From Rugalucina vietnamica (lineage: Eukaryota > Mollusca > Bivalvia > Lucinida > Lucinidae), in the NCBI GenBank assembly GCA_964017185.1, contig OZ024882.1:43445431-43509430 (forward strand): DNA of 64,000 bases. The letters are read 5' to 3'. The notes under the pieces are model-generated. The model ran no database searches and was not told the origin of the DNA. It saw only the letters and a program-made list of their open reading frames with translations. The translations under genes were made by a program, and so were the position numbers. This document shows positions 1-8,386 of this stretch, one piece after another (the first letter of the stretch is position 1; each line of letters starts with the position of its first letter).

Positions 1-638
1 CGAAACAGGAAGCCGAAATAGTAGCATTGAAAAATGACAACATGAAACTGCAGTCTGGTAGAGGCAGCGGCTCAACATACATTAGATGGGGAAAGAAGAG
101 TTGTCCGCAAGTAAATAGTACGAACCTTGTATATTCTGGTTACGCAGCGGGGTCACTATATACTGACACTGGTGCAGCGTCAAATTATCTTTGTTTGAGT
201 CCGGACCCGTTATGGAATCATTACACCGATGCCGTGGATTCGTTTGCTCGTGTATACGGCATGGAGTATGAATTCAGCAGGGCCACCAAGTCGGACGTTT
301 TGCGTCATACTAAATTCTTTGGCAAACGACTAGACGACCAAGATGCGCCCTGCAGCGTGTGTGAAACGCAAAGGTCAAATGTCTTAATGATTCCTGGAAG
401 AAATGCGTGCTACAGGGGTTGGACATTGGAATACAGTGGATACTTAGTTGCCGGTTATTATGGACAGACGGGTGCTTCAGAATATGTTTGTATGGATAAG
501 GATCCGGAATTTAATGTCGGCGGTTCGAGAAATGACAATGGAGCGTTATTATATTTCGTCGAGGCGATTTGCGGCTCACTAGAATGCCCGCCATATGTGA
601 ATGGGAGGGAACTTACGTGCGCGGTTTGCAGCAAGTAG
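1..638 (+). CDS. Short-chain collagen C4-like secreted protein, copy 1, 3' part only
   Basis: The frame is open from the window edge (codons start at 3) to a TAG ending at 638. About 15 residues of a charged coiled-coil tail come first, then a ~190-residue cysteine-rich domain. The domain has two related halves: SCP...LVYSGYAAGS...CLSPDP...PCSVC, then ACYRGWTLEYSGYLVAGYYG...CMDKDPEF...CPPYVNGRELTCAVCSK, with 10 cysteines in all. This arrangement is what I know from proteins labelled short-chain collagen C4-like in bivalves and other invertebrates; the label comes from a sponge collagen tail and need not imply a collagen helix, none of which is visible here. It is about 88% identical to the copy at 10785-11530, with a one-codon length difference. 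The signal peptide exon must lie left of the window. Exact function is unknown; extracellular action is inferred from copy 2. Confidence 0.85.
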   Translation, partial: KQEAEIVALKNDNMKLQSGRGSGSTYIRWGKKSCPQVNSTNLVYSGYAAGSLYTDTGAASNYLCLSPDPLWNHYTDAVDSFARVYGMEYEFSRATKSDVLRHTKFFGKRLDDQDAPCSVCETQRSNVLMIPGRNACYRGWTLEYSGYLVAGYYGQTGASEYVCMDKDPEFNVGGSRNDNGALLYFVEAICGSLECPPYVNGRELTCAVCSK

Positions 639-1220
639 ACATATGAAGATGTAAAATGAATGATCGTAGAAAAATGTCACAAAATCTTATTATTGATTAT
701 TTTGTTATATCCAACACGTATTGTGCATGTGGAAAGTATACACTCAATTTGTCCGGAATTAATGTAAAAATTATTTTATGGCGTTATTTTTATTGTTAAG
801 TATACCGTCAGAGATGACTGCTTAGAAACATGGATTGTGTTCACTCCGTAGACCTCAACTGATAACAAATGGCTTTCCTTTCGGAACAAATTCCTGGTTT
901 GATAGCCCAATAATATATCTGTAAACGTACATGTATAACGTATATTCAATTTTTGCTTCGATGCGAGATTAATAACAAGAGATATGCAGAATATGGCATG
1001 TGATGTTAATTTATGTGAAAATTATCGGTAACTATTGCTTACAAGACATGAAATGCGTAATGTATATCGTTTTATTGGTCGTGAGTCTTTTACGCTGTCG
1101 AATGGAAAATTCGATAACCAGCAGTATCATTAAAGTTCTTACATGTACTATCCTTACCTCTCGGCAATTTATATTTGTCAGTCTATGAAGCAATCATTGT
1201 AAGATAAAGTATAATACATT
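639..1220. other. Duplicated 3' flank of C4-like gene copy 1
   Basis: This AT-rich stretch contains no convincing gene. It aligns in patches with 11531-11925 downstream of copy 2 (for example around AAACATGGATTGTGTTCA and ATATCTGTAAACGTA), so the duplication included the 3' untranslated region and beyond. The AATAAA seen in copy 2 has become AATAAT here. Confidence 0.6.
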
Positions 1221-1237
1221 TTTAATTACGAAAACGT

Positions 1238-1402
1238 GTCCAAACATAGATTGTGGTGCAGCGAGGGGGTTCTAACGAATACCCACAATCTATGTTTTGG
1301 AACAAAAATAAGAAAAATATGTATGCACCTACATACCCCAGTTTTGCTATATACAAGTGGGATATAAGGAGGTATATATTACATAGACATGTTATCCTGA
1401 TG
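1238..1402 (-). mobile_element. MITE family 1, partial copy
   Basis: This is one of nine copies in the window of a ~280 bp element. The family begins with CATCAGGAAAACATGTCCGTG-like sequence and ends with its imperfect inverse. In the middle is a hairpin (ACATAGATTGTGGGTAC ... GTACCCACAATCTATG) around GAACCGCCTCGG/CGAGGCGGTTC. This copy keeps the hairpin and the CATCAGG end only. Confidence 0.75.
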
Positions 1403-1640
1403 TATAATTCATTCATTTTTCCAGGGAAATTCGAATTCGAAGTAAACCTATCCGATTTAATTTTGTTTTCATTAGTTGTGTGTCTAAACAAATTTAATGA
1501 AATTCAATAGCATGCGAGACCCATAGTACAATTACGCCTTCACTATAACAGTCAATTGCCTATAGGAAGCTGTCTCTTGTAATAACAAAGATTTCCGGCA
1601 GTCTATGGATACGAAAACATTGTGCACATTTGCCCATTAA

Positions 1641-2310
1641 GGTCAGGGTGTTGTAAAAAACGCCACGATGGAATTTTCTTATTTTTTGCATATCGATGTA
1701 TTAAATGCTCTCCCATCGGAAAATGCAAAAATATTCCTTGACTACCGGATTAGTTTTTGAACAACATGCAATCCAAAAACACCATTTTTGCCATTGAACT
1801 CAATGGGGACAAGGGAAATACATGTCGGGTTTCGCACATAAACATAATTTTCTCCTAGATTCCACGATGAATGTTTTTTTAAAAAAAAAAAACAAAAACT
1901 GATATTATCTGCGTGAATCAGTTTGGTACAGGTTGCTTTAAAAAGTCCTTGACAACCGTGCTCGTTTTCGTGCTATTTGAGGTTTTGATATGTATGGTGG
2001 TGTGTTTTTGGTATTTTCCGCGACGTAACGTAACGTCGTGGCGCGAACACGCGTTCCATTTCAATGTGCGACTGACGCAAGAATTACAATAAATGCCTTT
2101 TACTGCAGAAATTCTCATTTTCTGTGTTTTGATGAAAATTTTCACAGTCTACGATAGAAAAAAATGTAAAAATCGCACTAAATGACTTAAAACTACAGCT
2201 TTCTCCGGTTCAAAAAGGCGCAAGATAAGAGCGTCGAATCTCGTTCCGCTGGCGTCGCAAAGCAACGTCGCACGTAACGCTGCATAACGACGTTTTACTA
2301 CACCCTGACC
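1641..2310. mobile_element. Non-autonomous DNA transposon with TTAA target duplication
   Basis: The element is 670 bp, bounded by TTAA at 1637-1640 and 2311-2314. The terminal inverted repeats read GGTCAGGGTGT(T/A)GTAAAA at both ends. The paralogous segment at 18010-18013 has the same flanks with a single TTAA and no insert, which confirms both boundaries. TTAA duplication is typical of piggyBac and Kolobok superfamilies; the ends do not decide between them. No transposase is encoded. The right half is rich in ACGT-type short palindromes (around 2020-2045 and 2265-2295). Confidence 0.88.
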
Positions 2311-2739
2311 TTAAGGTTAGTAACGTTTATTCAGGGAAAATTATAAACGTTCTAAATCATTTTGTAATTTCCAGCATTATTTCAAGTAAGATAATTACAT
2401 GAACACACTGGCGACTTTCTCCACAAATCTCCCCCAATTTTGGGGTTCTCAAATCTATCTGATTTTGTTTTATCTCAACAGCTCTTGCAGTTTAATTACC
2501 TTCAGTTTAAATCTACTTATAAGACAGGTAGTATTACAGCCAGTCTGCTGCTTTTAACATCACTCTTTTACTATCATGTAGTTACATATAAACAAATCAC
2601 TGCGGATTTCATGATATATGACCAGTTTATCGAAAACACTCTTGCAGAGAAGTGTAGAGCTCTAGATAAGTCAAATTGGAGAAAGTCGCCTGTCTGTGAA
2701 CATTCGAAGAGAGGATAAAGTGAAAATACAAGGTGTGCA

Positions 2740-3014
2740 CATCAGGAAAACATGTCCGTGAAATGTATACCCCGTTAAACCCCACTTTTATATAGAAAAA
2801 CTGGGGTTTGCAGGGGTATACCTAATTTCGTTCCAAACATAGATTGTGGGTACTCTTAAGAACCGCCTCGCGTCGGAGGCAGTTCTAATGTGTTCCCACA
2901 CAATCAATTTTTGAGCAAACATATTAAAATTAACCAAAATTTTCCAATGAAATTTTCAGTTTCTAATGTTGAAAACATTTCTCTGTATATTGCATTGGGG
3001 AAGTTTTAATAATG
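2740..3014 (+). mobile_element. MITE family 1, near full-length copy
   Basis: It runs from CATCAGGAAAACATGTCCGTG to a tail resembling GCAAGTTTTCGTAATG, which is the imperfect inverse of the start. The central hairpin is diverged. It has no coding capacity. Confidence 0.8.
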
Positions 3015-3339
3015 TATATGTAATCTGAATTCTTATCATCTCCATCCTTTAATTTCATATGTATGTTAACTTTTTCAGTTAGAAAAAGCTCTTGGAACTT
3101 AAAAAACATGGAAGTTAATGCTATCTAGTCGTACATGTACGTTGTGGAGAAAAGGTAAGTACCTGGGGGAAACCATAGAACTTGGTGTGCAACCATTTCT
3201 CTGCCACATTGTTTGAACCCGAACTCGGACTAAAGATGTGGCATATCGAGTTCATTAACTACAGAGCTATTTTCATTTAGGAAATGAATTTCAAAATGAA
3301 AGAGAAAGTGTATCGTATTTTTCGATAAAGAAAAAATAT

Positions 3340-3860
3340 ATCTTCAGCCATCGTCTGTGACCTTATAATAAATTGCATAAAGGTCTAATTCACCCAAGAG
3401 ATTGGATGAAGTATTCAATTAGGTGTTTGTCTACGGAACTATTGCATTGTGGGATTCGTGGCAGTATCAGGGACAAAGCCCATTATTATTCAACTGGGAG
3501 AAATATTTACTGTCATTTACTTAATGCTTAAAGAGAAAAAAAGTTGCTAAAAACTCGGATCCAATGAACACTTTTTACTATTACGCTATTTAAGTTTTAG
3601 AAATATATTTCAAAATAATATAGAAACGCATATCGTATCACTTAATTGCAACATATATCTTCGACCATCGTCTGCGACCTAATAATGAATTAAATAAAAG
3701 TCTATATCACCCAAGAGATTGGATGAAGTATTCAATTAGGTGTTTGTCTACAGCACTACTTCATTGAATTCATGACAGTATCAGATCAGAGACAAAGCCC
3801 ATTATCGTAATCAACTGGGGGATAGATTTACTGTCATCTACATTATGCGTAAAGAGAAAA
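3340..3860 (+). repeat. Two tandem copies of repeat R
   Basis: Two ~190 bp copies (about 3345-3535 and 3660-3850) share CATCGTCTG(T/C)GACCT, GAGATTGGATGAAGTATTC, AATTAGGTGTTTGTCTAC and CAACTGGG in that order. The same module recurs at least ten more times between 12.9 and 29.4 kb. Confidence 0.8.
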
Positions 3861-3869
3861 AGTTGCTAT

Positions 3870-5062
3870 AAACTCGGATCTTAAAACACTCTTTTGGACC
3901 CGAGCTATAAAGTAAACCGCAAACTGTGTTCATGGAGCTGTGCTTTTAAATAAATCTAAGAAGATCAGATTCACTTTCAAAATATTATTATAATATTGCA
4001 ATCTTAAAAAAATCACACATAATAATACCATGTTTGAAACATTTGTTTAAATGAAGGTTTTTTGAATTCATGAGTAATGTTCTGTATTATTTGAGATTAT
4101 TTGAGATGTTTCTTTGATGCAAAGGCACAACTCCAATATGTCAATCTTTCTTTTCTGTATTAGGATCCAAAACTTAATGTTACTTCAGTTGCAATCATTA
4201 TGAGCCGGAATAGAAGCTAAATTCTCGGGAACAAGAACAAAATTTTATCATAAATCTAAATCTCAGACCACACGCAGGTGGCATATAAGAAAATCAGAAA
4301 CCAAAAGTTGGTACATGACAATTGAAATCTGTCCCAAATACGAGAGATGTGCGTCATGCGCCCCGCTCAATTTAAAGATTGTTCCGCTAACCTACGTTGA
4401 TTTCCTAACTCAGTGTTAGGCACACAGGCTGGTCCGTTTTGATGGAACATCGGTTCGCAATTTTGGAACTCAAATTCTTCCGCCATATGCGGCTGGGGCA
4501 ATCAAATGCACATATTCCGTGATTCGTTCCAGTATCGCTTAGAATTACACTGTCTTTACTTTCGTAAATAGCGACTGTGTGAGTAATTAATACTGAACAA
4601 TTGTTATTGTACAACGGTTGTCATTCCAAAGCACATAAATGTTATTTGTGGCAAGTTCGTTAAAATAGCTGGATAATGCTGACAAAAGAGCCACCTCGTG
4701 GGAAAACCAACAATGTGGTTTCCGAACAGGTCCGACACAAACCGACCTGTACAGCCACAGAAAAGAGCTAGAAGATTGAAATTTCGGATTTAGGAAGTAG
4801 AGGGATTGTACTATCCGTGTAGCGAAAACAAAGACGCTGATCAGCTTCGCGGTCACCGCGAAGCTGATCTGCGTCTTTGTTTTCGCCTATACAGATTGTT
4901 GGTTTTCCCATGAGGCGGCTCATAAATTACCGACGACGATTTCAAGAATAAAATGACGTGCTATGTGCAGTATGTTTTCAATTACTTAAAATAATTATTC
5001 ATTAGAAAAGAACACATTGAATAAGAAACCGAACTTAATAATTGTTGAGCTGAATTCAGATA
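3870..5062. repeat. Segmental duplicate Y (paralog at about 16230-17210)
   Basis: The sequence follows 16230-17210 in order over about 1 kb, including GAACAAGAACAAA, CACACGCAGGTGG/CACACGTAGGTGG and CTGTCCCAAA...GAGATGT. The present copy differs by a family 2 MITE at 4688-4921 that is absent near 17055. Short minus-strand open frames here are not preserved between the two copies. Confidence 0.7.
4688..4921. mobile_element. MITE family 2 copy
   Basis: The 234 bp element is bounded by GAGCCRCCTCGTGGGAAAAC and its inverse. Near its right end is a strong internal hairpin (GACGCTGATCAGCTTCGCGG ... CCGCGAAGCTGATC). The paralog at about 17055 (GACAAAAATTACC) lacks it. Other copies lie at 30293, 37263, 42540 and 57314. 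Confidence 0.85.
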
Positions 5063-5379
5063 TTGTATCATGGTCTAGAGTTTTCTCTTTGCTGTTGCGA
5101 GTTAACCATGGCTATGAGAAAATCCAGCCTTTCTTAGTAAGTAGGCGGAGCTAAAATTTCCATGGCTTGTACTGAGTCTGTTATCTAGGTCGTGCTGTTA
5201 CTACCTGATACACTGCACAGGGAAGTTAGAGCACTGATATGTCAGAATTGATTTGTTTGCCAGACACCTGTTGCCTATGAGTGAAAAAATTAAAGAAGTT
5301 TTCAAGCATGTATTTTATTTACAGCAATAGATATCCAATATGAATGATAAAAAAGAAATATATAAGATATTAACGATAC

Positions 5380-6132
5380 ATTATCTGTCACGGGTGCTGC
5401 AAACCTTGTAGTGGTAGGTGTTAGTTCGGCGCTGTTTTCAGGAGGTAGTTTTATGTCCGGCAAACCATCCTCGCTAAATCCCAAATCAAATGAAACTTCA
5501 TTTGAAACATCATATGTGTTTATTGCCTGGGACAAAGTCATGTCAAGCTCCAATTATCATGATTTATTTGTTTGTTCTTGATAATTCATTGACTAGTTAG
5601 AGATTCACCACGAGGACCGAATAACTAACTAAATGTTATGAACCACTGCAGAAGCTGAGGGTGAGGTTATGGCCATGTAAAACCGGTTTAAGCCCGCCAG
5701 TAACTTTGTGTTACTGATCGTTCCAAGTCGATACTTCTGTGGTGGTTCTTTTTGTTTTATATCTTGGTGTTTAATTTTTTTTGTGCTGTTGGCGCCTTAT
5801 GTATGTTTTCATATTTTTAGTTTAGTTAAGGTAACTGAGTGGCCACCTATTGGGAAAATAGCTGCTCATTCGGCTTACGATATGTTTTCATGGTATAAGT
5901 ACCTGATTGTTAGTTTAGTTTTTTCCCACCTCGGTTTTTGGAGTGGGAATCTTTTTCTGATTGCGCCTTTTCCTGATCTTTGCCTACTTGTACCTTTTTC
6001 CAAGAAATCAACAGCTTGTGATAATAATATATCCTCATGCTTGTCCTCAAATGGGTTTATCTCCCAATATTTATTTTCCAATGCATCAGCAATTTGGCTT
6101 AAAATCAAATTGTCATTTTCATCATCTAGCAC
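5380..6132 (-). pseudogene. Fragment of a KIAA1958/DUF3504-like gene, interrupted
   Basis: Minus-strand coding lies in 6132-6004 and 5553-5380. The reading is acidic, with repeated LSQA motifs (NLILSQIADALE, ILLSQAVDFLE, MTLSQAINTYD), then FDLGFSEDGLPDIKLPPENS and TRFAAPVTDN. This resembles the N-terminal region that precedes the DUF3504 (Crypton tyrosine-recombinase-derived) domain in many bivalve KIAA1958/ZMYM-like proteins. The reading stops at a plausible donor (AAT followed by GTATCG), as if one exon had been taken; the recombinase-like domain is absent. No in-frame ATG is present. The two parts are in the same frame on either side of the insertion at 5554-5998. Family assignment is from memory, not a search. 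Confidence 0.55.
5554..5998 (+). mobile_element. 5'-truncated retroelement 3' end (family CR), copy A
   Basis: It is flanked by a 5 bp duplication TCCAA (5549-5553 and 5999-6003). The 3' terminus CTTTGCCTACTTGTACC plus a short T run is shared by copies at 25376, 26685, 40001 and 43133, whereas their 5' starts differ. Fixed 3' ends with variable 5' ends are typical of target-primed retroelements. The longest relative (39430-40450) has an RT-like frame just upstream of this same sequence. It is non-coding and fossil. Confidence 0.75.
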
Positions 6133-6387
6133 ATCTATTTTGTTTTGTAAATGAACAGCTTAAAGCACCTTCCTGGTTTTCAAATTATGTCACGTGACAT
6201 ACCAGAATTTCAAATTCAAAAGTTGCTGTGTTTTAGGTCAAACAGTAAATCAGCTTATCAGCAAGATAAGCAGAAAAGGAAAAAAAAAACATTATACCTG
6301 TCATTCTTGGTAATTAACTGACAATCTAAAACAATGAAGTCATGGGAAAATTGAATGCTTGATTCTGGTTGGACCATGATACAAAAC

Positions 6388-6487
6388 ATTTAGAAAATTG
6401 TTCTACTTGTAATTGATATAAACTACTCGGGGGCTCCGCCCCTTCGTAGTTTATATCAATTACTCGTAGAAACAATTCTCTAAATAT
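6388..6487. mobile_element. Compact foldback (hairpin) element
   Basis: An almost perfect ~100 bp palindrome: TTGTAATTGATATAAACTAC pairs with GTAGTTTATATCAATTACTC around a GGGGCTCCGCCCC loop. The outer parts (TTTAGAAAATTGTTCTAC / GTAGAAACAATTCTCTAAA) also pair. It abuts the 1.3 kb element at 5063-6384, and both are missing from the paralog near 17215. Confidence 0.8.
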
Positions 6488-6750
6488 AACTAAGAAATGG
6501 CGTGCTTAGTCGTAACAAAGGCTTGTTATGTAATCAACCAGGCTTACAAATGTAATCAAATCGGAGATAACTATAGTTTTAAATTCAATTTCAAAATGCT
6601 TTATCACTTTCCCTGTCACCGAATAATTAAGAAATTGTTTGAAGACGAACAATGTTTCTAGGAAACAACATCATTCGACATTATAAGTACCTGTAGCAGT
6701 GAATATAAATTGAACTGCATGATTTTCGTTTTTCGTCGAAAATACATTCA
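6488..6750. repeat. Segmental duplicate Z (paralog at 17215-17455)
   Basis: It matches 17215-17455 closely (TTATGTAATCAACCAGGCTT, TCGGAGATAACTATAGTTTT, GAAATTGTTTGAAGACGAAC). It continues segment Y and shows that Y and Z were contiguous before the 5063-6487 insertions. Confidence 0.8.
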
Positions 6751-6889
6751 AATGATAAGTATAGTTTCTCCCTACCTTTCGCGACGCGTTTTTTTAACGA
6801 AAACGACATCACCGTTTCAGAACAGCATCGTGCGAGTTTGATCTGAGTTCATATTATCTAAAGAAATACGAGCTGATTCATTAGATTTT

Positions 6890-7095
6890 TTTGGACATTT
6901 TTTCTTAATTTTGCTCAAAACATAGGTAGTGGGTACACGTTAGAACCGCCTCGGCAGTGCGGTTCTAACGAGTACCCACAATCTAAGTTTTTGCGAAAAA
7001 ACAAGAAAAAAGTGTTTACCCCTGCATACCCCAGTTTTCTTTATATAAAAGTGGGGTTCAGGGGGAATACATTACACGGACATGTTTTCCTGATG
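6890..7095 (-). mobile_element. MITE family 1 copy
   Basis: It contains the family hairpin (CGTTAGAACCGCCTCGG / GCGGTTCTAACGAGTACCCA), then the ATATAAAAGTGGGGTTCA block, and ends with ACGGACATGTTTTCCTGATG. One end is shortened. Confidence 0.8.
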
Positions 7096-7175
7096 GGTTA
7101 TACGTCCCATAAAATTGAAAAACCACCCCAATATGGCAACAGCTGTTGACTGGGACGGAAATGCAGCAAACGAAC
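7096..7175 (+). repeat. 3' piece of a SINE
   Basis: CCCATAAAATTGA...ACCACCCCAATATGGCAACAG...TTGACTGGGACG matches the tail region of SINE copies at 10585-10660 and 17592-17645. The tRNA-like head is missing. Confidence 0.5.
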
Positions 7176-8386
7176 ATACACTTTATTCACTCAGGTGTTT
7201 ACAACACATATGAGGATAAGACATAAGAGATAAACATAGGACATGGAATAGCAACTACTATACAAAAACACAAAAATCAGAAATGTACACTATTAGATGT
7301 AGCCAATAAATTGCGGTGGGTAGGGGTGGGGTTTTTAGAAGTTTGTTCGTTTTGTAATCATCTGGCTGAGGAAGACAAGGCTACAGACTCGCGGTTTTCA
7401 TAGCATCATCTCCGCTATAAATAACAATTATAACATGGCTACTTCATACATGTACCAAGTTTGCATATTGTCTGTAATGATGACGATATGGCAAACCAAA
7501 GTGAATTGAAATATAGCATATCAACGGCACACTCGCTTACGTGAAATCTTTTCCCATGACGGCGAAAACGAAATCTCATGGGAAAAGATGACCGACGAGG
7601 TGCATTCAAGGGTGCGTCATATCAAAATTCTATTTATAAAAAACGTTATACATGTATGTAGATCTATATAATATGAAAAAAAATCAAAACTCGAATGCTT
7701 TAGGAGAAACAAATTATCAGTACTATCTATGTACATAAAATACAGTTTCATGTGACATGTTGCAATACGGGGTAAATCGGTCAAGCGACACTTGCAGTCA
7801 AAATAGCACGTGCAAGACATGACAAAACTGAGGGCGTTTTCAATGTGTGTCATTTTGACTAGACTGGCGATACCATAACATTCACATGGATAAAATTAGT
7901 CGGTAAGGATGCACGAAACGCCGCCCCAAAGACGGCATGCTTGGTCGAGTCGGGGCGACGTTTCAGTTTATATATAGATTGTTAAGATATATTTCAAACA
8001 TGTGTTTTAAGTTCTGTTACCAGAAAATCTGTATCATTCTGTCCTCTCAGGTGTGGCACAAACCAGGATGCGCATGTCTTAAATTCGTAGTTTAACGAAC
8101 AAACGAACAAACTGTATTCTGATTTGAAAATTGTTGATCTAATTGAAAAACATGACAACCAATAAAAGTACTGGCTCCCAAATGCCATTTTTGCGTAAAG
8201 CATACTAAATACACTTTGAGATATAACCTATTTTTATGCTGCATTAAAGTGTCTCATACTGTACCATACTGTACCACATGCACTAAAGATAAGACCATGT
8301 TTATCCTTATCTTTTAAATGTTATTTATCCATCTTAAAACTGTCACAACTTTAACGTCTATATTATAAAGCCATATATTACGGACA
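7176..8386. other. Upstream region of C4-like gene copy 2, no gene seen
   Basis: No supported gene. There is a short inverted repeat around AAATCTTTTCCCATGA/TCATGGGAAAAGAT (7547-7590) and a GC-richer patch at 7915-7965. A TATTATAAAG sequence lies at 8361-8370, but it is only 17 bases before the ATG at 8387, too close to be an ordinary TATA box for that start; a further upstream leader exon is possible. Confidence 0.4.

Larger units (their letters stand above)
1425..3240. repeat. Segmental duplicate X (paralog at 17795-18400)
   Basis: Positions 1425-1640 and 2311-3240 match 17795-18020 and 18010-18400 in patches, including the shared run GGGAAATTCGAATTCGAAGT and the GTGGAGAAAAGGT region. The two copies differ by insertions: this one has a TTAA element at 1641-2310 and a family 1 MITE at 2740-3014. 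Open frames here (such as 2440-2718) are not preserved in the paralog, so I do not call a gene. Confidence 0.6.
5063..6384. mobile_element. 1.3 kb TIR-bounded insertion carrying a gene fragment
   Basis: It opens with TTGTATCATGGTC and closes with the exact inverse GACCATGATACAA. The duplicate at 17205-17220 (GAATTCAGATAATTATAAG) has neither this nor the adjoining foldback. Inside, on the minus strand, is an exon-like stretch of a DUF3504/KIAA1958-type protein, itself split by a retroelement fragment. No transposase is visible. I infer that it is a non-autonomous DNA transposon that picked up a gene piece, or a decayed Crypton-related unit. The target duplication is unclear because another foldback abuts the right end. 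Confidence 0.65.

Noticed and set aside
5554-5998. Introner-like spliceable element (minus strand starts G|GTACAAG and ends ..GGAG)
   Set aside because: Splicing at these edges would not keep the frame, and other copies in the window are not in coding sequence; the 5 bp duplication and common 3' end fit retroelement insertion better.
8361-8370. TATTATAAAG as TATA box of C4-like gene copy 2
   Set aside because: It is only 17 bases before the ATG, leaving no room for a leader unless a different upstream start is used.
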